Positions 27,670 to 36,782 of a stretch of DNA of 64,000 bases are shown here, in pieces; the stretch's first letter is position 1, and every line of letters starts with the position of its first letter. The notes beneath the pieces were generated by a model. That model was not told the origin of the DNA. It was given only the letters and a program-made list of their open reading frames with translations, and did no database searches. Source of the DNA: Paenibacillus ihbetae (GTDB taxonomy: Bacteria > Bacillota > Bacilli > Paenibacillales > Paenibacillaceae); NCBI RefSeq assembly GCF_002741055.1, contig NZ_CP016809.1, positions 5,496,501-5,560,500 of the forward strand. The letters are read 5' to 3'. Both the position numbers and the translations under genes were made by a program.

Positions 27670-29025
27670 ATGACGATGACAGTGCAAGGCATGTCCTCTA
27701 CAATCGGCAGTTCTTCGGTAAGCGGCAAGACGGGCGCTCCAGGCAGTACGGCAGCAGGCGCTTCATTTGATGCGACGCTGACATATCAGATGTCGAGCGC
27801 AGGAGGCGGCACCTCCTCGGCTGCTTCGGAGGCAACGGTCAAGCTGGATGGTTTACTGCAAGGCTTGCCGGCCGAAATGAACGAGGCGATGGAGGGATTG
27901 CTCGAAATGCTGCAAAGCCTGCTTGGGGAGCTGGATAAGCTGGACCAGGCATTGGCGGAAGACCCTGCCCTTTTGGAGGAGCTCCAGAGCTGGCTTGCTC
28001 AAGCAAGCATGGTGTTAAACGGCGCCGGCGTTCTGTCTGAAGGATCAGACGGCAGCGCGGCAATGTCCCCGCTGGCCAAGCATGCGGACACGATGCGTTT
28101 TGTCGTTCAGGATACGCTCACGCAGATTAAGGCTTTGGTTAGCAGCGCTGGAAAGCTGAGCGCTGGAACCGAGACCACGGTACACCAGCTGGTCCAGTCG
28201 TTCCACAGCTTGATGGGCAGCAGCACAGGTAATGTCAAGCCGGCGGCCGAACATGCGAGATCTTCTCATCAAGCGGCAAACGGCTTCGGACCCGCCACTG
28301 AGGCGACTGCAGCGGCAGCCGCGACGGCTGGAAGAACACAGTCCGCAAATGCAGCGCCGGCACCTGGTCCGATAGCCGGTCTCCAGCAGAATACAAGTCA
28401 AGGCGGGGAAATATCCGCTAAGGCTGAATCGACTGGAAGCGGCGAAGCATTGATCCCTGAACACGGTACCGTAACCGCCGGACAGCTCGCGCTTCGCGCA
28501 GGCAACCAGGTAGCGGTCAAACCGGCAGCACCACCCGTGCCAGTTGAGCGGTTTGCCAATGAAATGACTTCCTTCATTATAAACAAGCTCGAAATCGTAA
28601 AGCAGCAAGGCTTCACGGAAGCGAGAATATCGCTTAATCCGGAGCATTTAGGTCAAGTGGATATCAAATTAACGATGCAAAACGGCCAACTCATCGCCCA
28701 ATTTATGACCGCCAAGGCGGATGCAAGAGAGCTGATCGACCAGCAAATGGCGCAGCTTCGCACCGCGCTCGTGGCTCAAGGGCTTCAAGTCGATAAAATC
28801 GAGGTTACGCAGAGCAGTCAGCCTTCCACTACCAATTTCTATCAGGACGGACGCCAGTCAGGCTCCGGTCAGCAGCAGTCCCAGCAGCGCTCGAAAGGAA
28901 AAGATACCCCTTCGGATGACGCCCTACTGGCTGCGAGCTTGACGGAAGAATGGCATGATTGGATTTCCGAAATGCAGGCCGAGGAAGGAACTGTTCAAGG
29001 CGGAACATTTACGGCGAAAGTTTAA
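27670..29025 (+). CDS. fliK: Flagellar hook-length control protein FliK
   Basis: A 451-residue protein with a long, Ala/Gly/Ser-rich and probably disordered N-terminal region and a compact C-terminal domain (about 290-375) with the signature ARISLNPEHLGQVDIKL. FliK is secreted while the hook grows, measures its length and switches export specificity through FlhB. The ATG at 27670 is 9 bases after AGGAGGTG; an in-frame GTG inside that site is less likely. The position between the MotE-like gene and flgD fits. Confidence 0.93.
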   Translation: MTMTVQGMSSTIGSSSVSGKTGAPGSTAAGASFDATLTYQMSSAGGGTSSAASEATVKLDGLLQGLPAEMNEAMEGLLEMLQSLLGELDKLDQALAEDPALLEELQSWLAQASMVLNGAGVLSEGSDGSAAMSPLAKHADTMRFVVQDTLTQIKALVSSAGKLSAGTETTVHQLVQSFHSLMGSSTGNVKPAAEHARSSHQAANGFGPATEATAAAAATAGRTQSANAAPAPGPIAGLQQNTSQGGEISAKAESTGSGEALIPEHGTVTAGQLALRAGNQVAVKPAAPPVPVERFANEMTSFIINKLEIVKQQGFTEARISLNPEHLGQVDIKLTMQNGQLIAQFMTAKADARELIDQQMAQLRTALVAQGLQVDKIEVTQSSQPSTTNFYQDGRQSGSGQQQSQQRSKGKDTPSDDALLAASLTEEWHDWISEMQAEEGTVQGGTFTAKV

Positions 29026-29045
29026 TGGCGAGGGGGTGAACTCGA

Positions 29046-29666
29046 ATGGCAACGAATCCAGTATCCACAAGCAACATGTGGCCGAACTATTCAAAAGGCA
29101 ATGTCAGTAACAAAGGCGGTAAGGAGCAAGAGCTGGGAAAGGATCAGTTTCTAAGCATTCTGATTACACAGCTGCGGCACCAAGATCCGCTCCAGCCGAT
29201 GCAGGACCGTGAATTTATCGCCCAGATGGCCCAATTCACCTCCCTTGAGCAGCTGATGAACATCAATACGCAGCTAACGGCGATGAGTCAATCCCTGGGA
29301 TCCGCTTCAAGCCTGATTGGCAAAGAGATCAGCTGGATGGAAAAATCGGTCAATACCGATGATCTCACGTGGACGGAAACGCCGAAGGACGGTACGGACT
29401 CGCTTGTCATGAAGACCGGAATCGTGGAGTCGATCATCGTGCGGGACGGCGTTCATTACGCCAAGGTTGGCAGCAGCGAAGTGCTGCTCAGCGATATATT
29501 GAGGGTTGAGAATCCGGCTGCCGAGTCCAAGGGGCCTGATCAGGGAGGAGCTGAGGCCGGTGCGGCTGACGCGCTTGCTTCTGAGCCGGAACCTGCCCAT
29601 GCAGCTGAGCCGGAATCCGTGCAATCGGATACGGATGCCCCTTCGGCCGGAGGGAATGCGCCATGA
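29046..29666 (+). CDS. flgD: Flagellar hook assembly protein FlgD
   Basis: A 206-residue hook-cap protein. The FlgD signature GKDQFLSILITQLRHQDP and the following QFTSLEQLMNIN are plain. It caps the growing hook and is later discarded. It is longer than B. subtilis FlgD (about 140) because of an acidic Ala/Glu/Pro-rich tail after residue 165. The ATG follows GAGGGGGTGA. Its stop overlaps the next start (ATGA). Confidence 0.94.
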   Translation: MATNPVSTSNMWPNYSKGNVSNKGGKEQELGKDQFLSILITQLRHQDPLQPMQDREFIAQMAQFTSLEQLMNINTQLTAMSQSLGSASSLIGKEISWMEKSVNTDDLTWTETPKDGTDSLVMKTGIVESIIVRDGVHYAKVGSSEVLLSDILRVENPAAESKGPDQGGAEAGAADALASEPEPAHAAEPESVQSDTDAPSAGGNAP

Positions 29667-30052
29667 GTGATCGAATGATGATCGGCCATTTGTACCCCGG
29701 AAAATTGCATCCGGCCGCGCTGTCGCCCGAGCGGCGAACGGCATCGGCTTCATCCGATGCACCAAAGGGCAACTTCAAGGAGCTGTTAAATGAAAATCTG
29801 CTCCGCATCAGCAACCATGCAGCAAAGCGGCTGGAGCAGCGAGGGATCGAAATCAAGGGTGACCAGCTCGTCCAGATCCAGAGCGCGATCGAAAAAGCCG
29901 CGGCGAAAGGCAGCAAGGAATCGCTGATCCTGATGAAGGATATGGCGCTCATTGTCAATATTCCGAACCGGACGGTGGTCACGGCAATGGATGGCAACGC
30001 CATGAAGGACAATGTGTTCACCCAGATCGACAGCGCAGTCATTATTTCATGA
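29663..30052 (+). CDS. TIGR02530-type flagellar operon protein
   Basis: A 129-residue cytoplasmic protein of the small family found between flgD and the hook gene in Bacillota. The conserved part is NHAAKRLEQRGIEI and ALIVNIPNRTVVTAMDGN. It starts in ATGA overlap with flgD, so the two are translationally coupled. Its biochemical function is not established; a helper in hook or rod assembly is plausible from position. Confidence 0.85.
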   Translation: MSDRMMIGHLYPGKLHPAALSPERRTASASSDAPKGNFKELLNENLLRISNHAAKRLEQRGIEIKGDQLVQIQSAIEKAAAKGSKESLILMKDMALIVNIPNRTVVTAMDGNAMKDNVFTQIDSAVIIS

Positions 30053-30082
30053 TCTACTGGCTGGCCCGTCAGGAAGCCAGGC

Positions 30083-30106
30083 GGCCGCTGACCGACAGAA
30101 GCGGCC
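30083..30106 (+). other. Stem-loop before the hook gene
   Basis: GGCCGCT (30083-30089) pairs perfectly with AGCGGCC (30100-30106) around a 10-nt loop, a short distance before the ribosome binding site AAGAAGGAGG. There is no U-tract, so it is not a terminator. It may affect mRNA processing or stability. Confidence 0.45.
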
Positions 30107-30131
30107 CATATAAGAAGGAGGATGAATCCCT

Positions 30132-30956
30132 GTGTTAAGATCCATGTACTCCGGTATTTCCGGGATGAGAGGCTTTCAGACCAAGCTGGACGTAATCGGC
30201 AACAATATTGCCAATGTCAATACCGTTGGATTTAAGGCTGGACGGGTTATGTTTAAAGATATTCTTAGCCAGACGGTATCCGGCGTGACGCCGGGAACGG
30301 ACGATCCGACAGGCGGCGTCAATGCCAAGCAGATCGGCCTGGGCGTAACGATCGGCTCGATCGATACCCTGCATACGCCGGGCAGCGCCATGGTGACCAA
30401 CACCCCGACGGACTTGCGTATCGACGGGGACGGATTTTTTATGGTCAAGCTGACCGATGACCAGGAAGTTCCGTTCCTGACGCGGGCTGGCGATTTCCAT
30501 ATCGACGTTGCGCGGAACCTTGTCACGTCTGACGGTTTTCTCGTGCTCGACTCCGGCGGCGAGCCGATCACGCTGGAGGATGATGTAACAGCGTTCACGA
30601 TCGCTCAGAACGGGGCCATCATCCAGAAGATGAGTGACGGAACAACGGCGGAAGGCGCGATTATCGGGGTAGCAAAGGTACCGAACCCTGAAGGCTTGGA
30701 GAAAATCGGCGGCAATCTGTATCGCGTGACGCTGAACGCAGTGCCGGAAGGCGATCTTGAACCTTACATGTTCGAAGGCAATAACGCAGAGGAAGGCACC
30801 GGCGCGATCATTTCGGGTCAGCTAGAAATGTCCAATGTGGACCTGACGGGCGAGTTTTCCGAAATGATTGTGGCGCAGCGCGGCTTCCAGGCCAATTCAC
30901 GGATCATTACAACCTCCGACGAAGTGCTCCAGGAAGTTGTTAATTTGAAACGATAA
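30132..30956 (+). CDS. flgE: Flagellar hook / basal-body protein of the FlgE-FlgG family
   Basis: A 274-residue protein with the N-terminal rod/hook motif SMYSGISGMRGFQTKLDVIG and NNIANVNTVGFK, and a C-terminal IVAQRGFQANSRIITTSDEV coiled-coil half. Its place after flgD and the TIGR02530 gene, and its size close to B. subtilis FlgE (264 residues, formerly called FlgG), argue that it is the hook subunit; automated annotation often says FlgG. The GTG at 30132 follows AAGAAGGAGGATG. Stem-loops lie on both sides of the gene. Confidence 0.9.
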   Translation: MLRSMYSGISGMRGFQTKLDVIGNNIANVNTVGFKAGRVMFKDILSQTVSGVTPGTDDPTGGVNAKQIGLGVTIGSIDTLHTPGSAMVTNTPTDLRIDGDGFFMVKLTDDQEVPFLTRAGDFHIDVARNLVTSDGFLVLDSGGEPITLEDDVTAFTIAQNGAIIQKMSDGTTAEGAIIGVAKVPNPEGLEKIGGNLYRVTLNAVPEGDLEPYMFEGNNAEEGTGAIISGQLEMSNVDLTGEFSEMIVAQRGFQANSRIITTSDEVLQEVVNLKR

Positions 30957-30966
30957 GGTTGGATTA

Positions 30967-30990
30967 GGGGGGGATTCTCCCTCCCTTTTC
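30967..30990 (+). terminator. Weak terminator-like stem after the hook gene
   Basis: A run of seven G (30967-30973) faces TCCCTCCC followed by TTTTC (30978-30990). The stem is short and imperfect. It may allow partial termination or mark an mRNA end between the hook gene and flbD. Confidence 0.35.
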
Positions 30991-31009
30991 GTAAACAAGG
31001 AGGCAGTCC

Positions 31010-31234
31010 ATGATATCGGTAACGAGGTTAAACGGGTCGCAGATGTGGCTTAACGCACTGCTGATCGAAATGGTTGAAGAGACTCCGGACACCTATATCA
31101 CATTGATTAATGGAAAACGATTGATTGTGTTGGAAAGTGCAAATGACATCGTAGCTTCCATTAAAGCGTATCATCACGAGGTTGGCATTCATCAAGCAAC
31201 CATTAAAGTGCAGCAAATGGAGGAACCTTCATGA
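31010..31234 (+). CDS. swrD: FlbD/SwrD family flagellar protein
   Basis: A 74-residue protein beginning MISVTRLNGSQMWLNALLIE, the mark of the FlbD family. The B. subtilis counterpart, SwrD (formerly YlzI), lies at the same place after the hook gene and is needed for full motor torque. The ATG follows AAGGAGG; the stop overlaps fliL by ATGA. Confidence 0.88.
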   Translation: MISVTRLNGSQMWLNALLIEMVEETPDTYITLINGKRLIVLESANDIVASIKAYHHEVGIHQATIKVQQMEEPS

Positions 31235-31692
31235 AAAAGATGCTTCCCTGGTTAATTACGATTCTGTTGTCCATCACATTGATCGTGCTTGCGATATTCT
31301 TGTTGTCCGACAAGCTGACGGAGGAACCGAAAACCGCTTCGGCCAGCGATGAGCCTGCCGCTGTGAATCTGTCGGCGGACGAGATCGTGGAGATGACATC
31401 GGAGATAACCGGCATTAAGACGAATTTGGCGGATCCGCAGTACATTGCCCAGATGGCTTTTGCATTTCAGTTAAGCGACAAGAAGGCTAAGGCGGAATTC
31501 GACAAAATCAAGGAAATCAAAATCAAACCGATCATTATCAAGACGTTAGCCGACACAAAGCCCGAGCTGTTAAACGATTCGAAGGGCCGCGAACAGTTTA
31601 CGGCCAAGCTGCAGAATCTGATCAACAAGTCGTTAACGTCCGGCAGATTGATTCAAATCGATATGACCGATGTGCTGATCGCCGGAATCTAG
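31231..31692 (+). CDS. fliL: Flagellar basal body-associated protein FliL
   Basis: A 153-residue single-pass membrane protein: a helix at about residues 5-26 (LPWLITILLSITLIVLAIFL), an extracytoplasmic domain, and the usual LTSGRLIQIDMTDVLIAG end. FliL surrounds the stator and supports torque. It starts in ATGA overlap with the FlbD-type gene. Length agrees with Bacillus FliL (about 140). Confidence 0.93.
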   Translation: MKKMLPWLITILLSITLIVLAIFLLSDKLTEEPKTASASDEPAAVNLSADEIVEMTSEITGIKTNLADPQYIAQMAFAFQLSDKKAKAEFDKIKEIKIKPIIIKTLADTKPELLNDSKGREQFTAKLQNLINKSLTSGRLIQIDMTDVLIAGI

Positions 31693-31727
31693 ACCGTTCG
31701 TCGGATGACCTGTAAGGGGGTGAGTAG

Positions 31728-32726
31728 ATGGTTGATGTATTATCGCAGAATGAGATCGACGCCCTGTTGGCCGCGCTCTCTTCCGGTGAGATGGATGCGG
31801 AGGAGCTGAAGAAAGAGGAGACGCAGAAGAAGATTCGTTCTTATGATTTCAAAAGAGCGCTTCGCTTCTCGAAGGACCATATTCGCAGCTTGACACGTAT
31901 CCATGAAAATTTTGCACGTTATCTTACAACATATTTCTCGGCACAGCTGCGTACTTTTGTGCAAATCAATGTGGTGCAGGTTGAACAGCTCCCATACGAT
32001 GAGTTCATACGCTCCATACCGAAAATGACGGTGCTCAACATTTTTGAAGCTGAGCCGCTCGAAGGGCGCATGGTGCTTGAGGTTCACCCAAACATCGCCT
32101 ACGCGATGCTGGACCGCCTGCTGGGAGGAACCGGAGTCGCCCCGTCCACGATCAACTCGATGACCGAAATCGAGACCATTATCATGGAACGGATTTTCAG
32201 CCGGGCTTTCGACAGCCTCAAGGAGGCTTGGAAGACGGTGCTGGATATTTCTCCGCGGCTTGAGGCGCTGGAAACGAATCCGCAGTTTATGCAGATCGTT
32301 TCCCCGAACGAAACCATTGCGCTGATCTCGCTGAGCACCAAAATCGGCGATACCACGGGAATGATCAATCTCTGTATTCCCCATGTCGTGCTGGAACCGA
32401 TCATGTCCAAGCTGTCCGCGCATCAGTGGTTCATCTCTGAGAAAAAAGCCAGAATTCCCGAGGAAGTGGACGCGCTTAAGCAGCGGGTCAGCAAAGCCCA
32501 GCTTCCGATCGTTGCCGAGCTTGGCGTTTCCCAGCTGACCGTCTCCGAGTTTTTAGGACTCTCGGTCGGGGACGTTATTTCGCTGAACAAGCCGGTGCAT
32601 GACGGGTTATCCATCAAGGTCGGCGACAGACTGAAGTTTATTGGCAGTCCCGGAACGGTAAAGGACCGGGTTGCTGTACAAATCGATGAAATTGTCATCG
32701 AAGGAGCTGAAGAATTTGACGAGTAA
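31728..32726 (+). CDS. fliM: Flagellar motor switch protein FliM
   Basis: A 332-residue switch protein, the same length as B. subtilis FliM. The N-terminal LSQNEIDALLAAL is the CheY-phosphate binding peptide; a CheC-like middle domain and a C-terminal SpoA domain (ELGVSQLTVSEFLGLSVGDV) follow. It forms the C ring with FliG and FliY and reverses rotation when CheY-P binds. The ATG follows AAGGGGGTGAG. It overlaps fliY by 11 bp. Confidence 0.97.
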   Translation: MVDVLSQNEIDALLAALSSGEMDAEELKKEETQKKIRSYDFKRALRFSKDHIRSLTRIHENFARYLTTYFSAQLRTFVQINVVQVEQLPYDEFIRSIPKMTVLNIFEAEPLEGRMVLEVHPNIAYAMLDRLLGGTGVAPSTINSMTEIETIIMERIFSRAFDSLKEAWKTVLDISPRLEALETNPQFMQIVSPNETIALISLSTKIGDTTGMINLCIPHVVLEPIMSKLSAHQWFISEKKARIPEEVDALKQRVSKAQLPIVAELGVSQLTVSEFLGLSVGDVISLNKPVHDGLSIKVGDRLKFIGSPGTVKDRVAVQIDEIVIEGAEEFDE

Positions 32727-33978
32727 AGATTATTTATCCCAGGAAGAAATCGACGCCTTGCTGAAGCAGTCGGAAATGGCATCGGATCCTTCTTCTTCGG
32801 CGGCTACCGTAGATGATGTATTGACGCCACTGGAGCAGGATGCGCTAGGGGAGATCGGTAACATTACCTTTGGCAGCGCCGCAACGGCGTTGTCCACGCT
32901 CCTCGGCAAGAAAGTGGATATTACGACGCCGAGAGTGTCCATCATCAAGCGAAGCCAGTTTGAGGAGGAGTTTCCAAAGCCGCATGTTGCCGTACACGTC
33001 ACGTATGTCGACGGCTTCGAGGGCATTAACTCTCTCGTGATCAAAACTCGCGATGCCCAGGTGATTGCAGACTTGATGCTGGGCGGAGAAGGCAACCCCG
33101 AAGAAGGGGAATTGAACGAAATCCATATCAGCGCCGTTCAGGAAGCGATGAACCAGATGATGGGCTCTTCCGCGACGAGCATGTCCACAATATTCAACCG
33201 GTTTGTCAACATCTCGCCGCCGGGCATCGATATCTTGAACATGGTGAGCGGAGAAGGCGTCAACAATCTGCCGCAGGACGAAACCTTGATCAAAATTTCG
33301 TTCCGCCTGATCATCGGCGACCTGATTGATTCGACCATCATGCAGCTGCTCCCGGTACACTTCTCCAAAGATATGGTTCGCATGCTGATTAACGGCACGG
33401 ATGAGCCACAGCCGGTGCAGCAAGAGACCGCGGCGGCAGTAGAGGCACCGGCTCCGGCGCAAGAACCGGCAGCTCAGCCTACGCAGCCGCCCGCTTATGC
33501 GCAGGATGCCGGAAATGCACAGGAAGAGGCTCATTATGGCTACAATGCGGCCATGCATCCCCAAGGAGGACCTGCTCCGAACGCGATGCCGTATGGACAG
33601 CCGCAAATGCCGCCGCAGACGGGTCCGCAGCATTACGGAGGCATGCACGGCCGGAATGTGAACGTGCAGCCGGTGCAATTCGCCAATTTCCAATCGGCGC
33701 CCTATCCGCAGGTGGATGAAAACAATCTGAACTTGCTGATGGACATTCCTCTTAAGGTCACCGTAGAATTAGGAAGGACTCAGAAGCAAATTAAGGATAT
33801 CCTGGAAATGTCCCAGGGTTCGATTATCGAGCTGGACAAGCTGGCGGGCGAGCCTGTGGACATCCTGGTCAATCACAAGCTGATTGCCAAAGGCGAGGTT
33901 GTCGTCATCGATGAGAACTTTGGCGTACGTGTAACGGATATCGTGAGCCAATGGGACCGAATTCAAAAATTACAATAG
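32716..33978 (+). CDS. fliY: Flagellar motor switch phosphatase FliY
   Basis: A 420-residue protein: an N-terminal CheY-binding peptide (YLSQEEIDALLKQ), a CheC-type phosphatase domain with the paired motifs EIGNITFGSAATALSTLL and VQEAMNQMMGSSATSMSTIF, a Pro/Gln/Ala-rich linker (about 245-345), and a C-terminal FliN/SpoA domain (DIPLKVTVELGRTQKQIKDI). It sits in the C ring and removes phosphate from CheY-P at the motor. The TTG at 32716 is 9 bases after AAGGAG. The linker is longer than in B. subtilis (378 residues overall). Confidence 0.94.
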   Translation: MTSKDYLSQEEIDALLKQSEMASDPSSSAATVDDVLTPLEQDALGEIGNITFGSAATALSTLLGKKVDITTPRVSIIKRSQFEEEFPKPHVAVHVTYVDGFEGINSLVIKTRDAQVIADLMLGGEGNPEEGELNEIHISAVQEAMNQMMGSSATSMSTIFNRFVNISPPGIDILNMVSGEGVNNLPQDETLIKISFRLIIGDLIDSTIMQLLPVHFSKDMVRMLINGTDEPQPVQQETAAAVEAPAPAQEPAAQPTQPPAYAQDAGNAQEEAHYGYNAAMHPQGGPAPNAMPYGQPQMPPQTGPQHYGGMHGRNVNVQPVQFANFQSAPYPQVDENNLNLLMDIPLKVTVELGRTQKQIKDILEMSQGSIIELDKLAGEPVDILVNHKLIAKGEVVVIDENFGVRVTDIVSQWDRIQKLQ

Positions 33979-34006
33979 CACAAACATTTAGGGAGGATTT
34001 TTATCA

Positions 34007-34372
34007 ATGGCTAACCGAATTCTGATTGTGGACGACGCTGCATTTATGAGAATGATGATCCGTGACATTCTGGTCAAGAACGGATTCGAGGTTGTAGGCG
34101 AGGCTCAGGACGGATCGCAGGCGATCGAGAAGTTTAAAGAGCTTCGTCCGGATCTGATCACGATGGATATTACGATGCCGGAAATGGACGGGATCGCCGC
34201 GCTCAAGGAAATTAAAAAGATTGATCCGAACGCAAAAGTCATCATGTGTTCCGCGATGGGTCAGCAAGCGATGGTCATCGATGCCATCCAAGCCGGAGCG
34301 AAGGACTTTATCGTTAAGCCGTTCCAAGCGGACCGCGTCATTGAAGCCATCAACAAAACGCTTGGCGTATAA
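34007..34372 (+). CDS. cheY: Chemotaxis response regulator CheY
   Basis: A 121-residue single receiver domain. The acidic pocket D9-D10, the phosphorylated D54 (TMDITMPEMDG) and the conserved K104 (IVKPF) are all present. CheA phosphorylates it; CheY-P binds FliM and FliY, and CheC and FliY dephosphorylate it. The ATG follows GGAGGATTTTT. Its place inside the motor gene block between fliY and fliO is as in B. subtilis. Confidence 0.96.
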   Translation: MANRILIVDDAAFMRMMIRDILVKNGFEVVGEAQDGSQAIEKFKELRPDLITMDITMPEMDGIAALKEIKKIDPNAKVIMCSAMGQQAMVIDAIQAGAKDFIVKPFQADRVIEAINKTLGV

Positions 34373-34384
34373 GGATTGTTTCTA

Positions 34385-34909
34385 ATGATGATGGCGGCTT
34401 CCGATCAAATCGGCACAGGTGGTACTGGCGGATATTATTTGCAATTATTATATGTCTTTGTCGTTCTAGCCATCATCGTCGCATTGATTGTTCTCCTGAT
34501 TCGATTTCTAGGCAAAAAGAATCAGAGCTGGATGCAGGGCCGCTCCATTCGTACGCTCGGTGCGGTTGGGATGGGCCCTAACAAATCCCTTCAGCTCGTT
34601 GAAATCGGGGGCAGCATCTATGTGATCGGGGTTGGCGAAGACGTCCGGCTCTTGGACAAAATTTCCGATCCCGCGGAGGTCGCGCTGATTCAGGCGGCAT
34701 TTGAACAGGATTCAGGAATGTACAGCGGGGCGCTGCCGCCTTTTGTAACCAAATTGGCGGCAAAGCTCCGTAAGGACAAGCAACCGGAAGAAATCGAATT
34801 GGATGACGGCTCCTCTTTTCACGAGGTGTTCGAATCTAAACTGCGCAGCGTACCGAACCGGAAGCAAAAGGTCGAAGAATTGCTGCGGGAGGATCATAAG
34901 GATTCATGA
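34385..34909 (+). CDS. fliO: Flagellar export gate assembly protein FliO (FliZ)
   Basis: About 174 residues with one transmembrane helix near residues 20-42 (LQLLYVFVVLAIIVALIVLL) and a small cytoplasmic domain (RTLGAVGMGPNKSLQLVEIG), the FliO pattern. FliO helps FliP oligomerise while the export gate forms. The ATG at 34385 sits 9 bases after AAGGA, which overlaps the cheY stop; an in-frame TTG at 34376 is less likely. The stop overlaps fliP by ATGA. Confidence 0.9.
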   Translation: MMMAASDQIGTGGTGGYYLQLLYVFVVLAIIVALIVLLIRFLGKKNQSWMQGRSIRTLGAVGMGPNKSLQLVEIGGSIYVIGVGEDVRLLDKISDPAEVALIQAAFEQDSGMYSGALPPFVTKLAAKLRKDKQPEEIELDDGSSFHEVFESKLRSVPNRKQKVEELLREDHKDS

Positions 34910-35658
34910 ATAAAAAGATCTCGATTGCTATCACGATGCTTATGCTGGCCGGGATGCTGCTATCCCACACCGCATTTGCAGATCCAATTCCGAACATCGA
35001 TATTCAAATCGGCGGAGAAGGGGAGACCCCGGGGACCAGCTCGTTGTCCTTGATCCTCCTGATTACCGTTCTTAGCATTGCACCGGCCTTGCTCGTGCTG
35101 ATGACAAGCTTTACGCGGATCGTCATTGTGCTGGGGTTTGTCCGCACATCGCTTGGAACACAGCAAACACCACCGAACCAAGTATTGATCGGGCTGGCTC
35201 TTTTTCTTACCTTGTTCGTTATGGCGCCTACGTTTTCAGCCATGAACGAGGTTGCGCTGCAGCCGTATCTCAAGGGCGAAATCAGCCAAACCGAAGCGCT
35301 GCAGAAGGCCCAGGATCCGATCAAGAAGTTCATGTTCTCCCATACGCGGGAGAAGGATCTGCTGCTGTTCATGAATTACACGGGAGCAGAGAAGCCCGAA
35401 TCGTACGAGGACATTCCGTTAACCGTCATGGTGCCGGCCTTTGCCATCAGTGAGCTGAAGACAGGCTTTCAAATGGGCTTTATGATCTTCATTCCGTTTC
35501 TGGTCATCGATATTGTCGTTGCCAGCGTTCTGATGGCGATGGGGATGATGATGCTTCCGCCGGTCATGATCTCGCTGCCGTTCAAAATCTTGCTCTTTGT
35601 CCTTGTGGACGGCTGGTATCTGGTGGTCAAATCCATGCTGATGAGCTTTAATCCGTAA
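34906..35658 (+). CDS. fliP: Flagellar type III export gate protein FliP
   Basis: A 250-residue membrane protein with an N-terminal signal peptide cleaved near residue 25 (HTAFA) and about four membrane helices, including SFTRIVIVLGFVRTSLGTQQ and PFLVIDIVVASVLMAMGMMM. Five copies of FliP form the core of the export channel with FliQ and FliR. The start is in ATGA overlap with fliO. Confidence 0.96.
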   Translation: MNKKISIAITMLMLAGMLLSHTAFADPIPNIDIQIGGEGETPGTSSLSLILLITVLSIAPALLVLMTSFTRIVIVLGFVRTSLGTQQTPPNQVLIGLALFLTLFVMAPTFSAMNEVALQPYLKGEISQTEALQKAQDPIKKFMFSHTREKDLLLFMNYTGAEKPESYEDIPLTVMVPAFAISELKTGFQMGFMIFIPFLVIDIVVASVLMAMGMMMLPPVMISLPFKILLFVLVDGWYLVVKSMLMSFNP

Positions 35659-35701
35659 CGTTTATAAAACGGCTAGGAATTCGAAAACAGGGGGACTCGC
35701 C

Positions 35702-35971
35702 GTGAGCTCTGAATTTATTATCGGCCTCGCAGGGCAGGCCGTCTACATTGTGCTTCAAGTGAGCGCGCCGATGCTCGTCCTCGCGCTGGTCGTAGGACTC
35801 ATCATAAGTATTTTCCAAGCGACGACGCAGATTCAGGAGCAGACGCTGGCGTTCGTTCCAAAAATCATTATTGTTCTTGTCGCACTCCTGCTGTTCGGTC
35901 CTTGGATATTGACAACGTTGGTGGATTTCACCCACGGAATTTTGGACAATCTCTACAAATATATCGGATAG
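35702..35971 (+). CDS. fliQ: Flagellar export gate protein FliQ
   Basis: An 89-residue protein, exactly the length of B. subtilis FliQ, made of two hydrophobic hairpin helices (IVLQVSAPMLVLALVVGLII and IIIVLVALLLFGPWILTTLV) joined by the conserved FQATTQIQEQTLAFVPK. It wraps around the FliP-FliR channel. The GTG at 35702 follows AGGGGGAC. fliR follows after 11 bp. Confidence 0.96.
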   Translation: MSSEFIIGLAGQAVYIVLQVSAPMLVLALVVGLIISIFQATTQIQEQTLAFVPKIIIVLVALLLFGPWILTTLVDFTHGILDNLYKYIG

Positions 35972-35982
35972 GCTGAGTGTCC

Positions 35983-36771
35983 ATGGAATGGTTGCAGCAA
36001 AGTATACCTGTCTTCATGCTTGTTTTTTGTCGAATAACATCTTTTTTTGTAATAGCTCCCGTATTTGCATCGCGGGGTATCCCGACTTCATTCAAAATCG
36101 GGTTTTCCTTTCTGCTTACGGTGATCGTGTATCTTACGTTCGGCATAGGAGAAACGGTGCCGCAGGATCTATCCTACGTTCTGCTGATTGTCCAGGAAGT
36201 GCTGGTAGGACTGCTGCTCGGCTTCACCGCCTATCTGATCATGGCCGTCGTCCAAACGGCCGGCGCGCTGATTGATATCCAGATCGGCTTCAGCATGGCC
36301 AACGTCATCGATCCGTTTACCGGGGCATCCATGCCGCTGATCGGCAACTTTAAGTACTATCTCGCACTGCTCGTATTCCTTGGCATGAACGGCCATCATT
36401 ATCTGCTCGATGCCATTATGCACAGCTACGATTGGGTGCCCATTACGGGCAACGTATTTTCCAAGATTCAAGACGGCAGCGTTACGGACATTCTTGTCAG
36501 AACCTTTGCCCACTCGTTCGTGCTTGCCCTTCAAATGGCGGCTCCGCTTGTGGCGGCCTTGTTTCTGACCGATGTCGGGCTCGGCTTCCTGGCGAGAACG
36601 GCACCGCAGTTCAACGTATTTATCATCGGCATTATTCTTAAAATCCTGGTCGGTTTAGTGCTGCTGATGGTGCTAATGCCGGGACTTGTATCATTATTTG
36701 ATCATTTGTTTACCCAAATGTTCGAGGCGCTCCGGCAGCTGCTCGGCGTCATGCACGACGGAGCGGCGTAA
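35983..36771 (+). CDS. fliR: Flagellar export gate protein FliR
   Basis: About 262 residues with six or more hydrophobic segments, matching FliR in length. The conserved CRITSFFVIAPVFASRGIPT, ALIDIQIGFSMANVIDP and FLARTAPQFNVFIIGI stretches are present. One FliR completes the FliP5-FliQ4-FliR1 pore. Start uncertain between GTG 35977 and ATG 35983; the latter has better distance to GGATAGG. Confidence 0.95.
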   Translation: MEWLQQSIPVFMLVFCRITSFFVIAPVFASRGIPTSFKIGFSFLLTVIVYLTFGIGETVPQDLSYVLLIVQEVLVGLLLGFTAYLIMAVVQTAGALIDIQIGFSMANVIDPFTGASMPLIGNFKYYLALLVFLGMNGHHYLLDAIMHSYDWVPITGNVFSKIQDGSVTDILVRTFAHSFVLALQMAAPLVAALFLTDVGLGFLARTAPQFNVFIIGIILKILVGLVLLMVLMPGLVSLFDHLFTQMFEALRQLLGVMHDGAA

Positions 36772-36782
36772 GGAGGAAGAAG

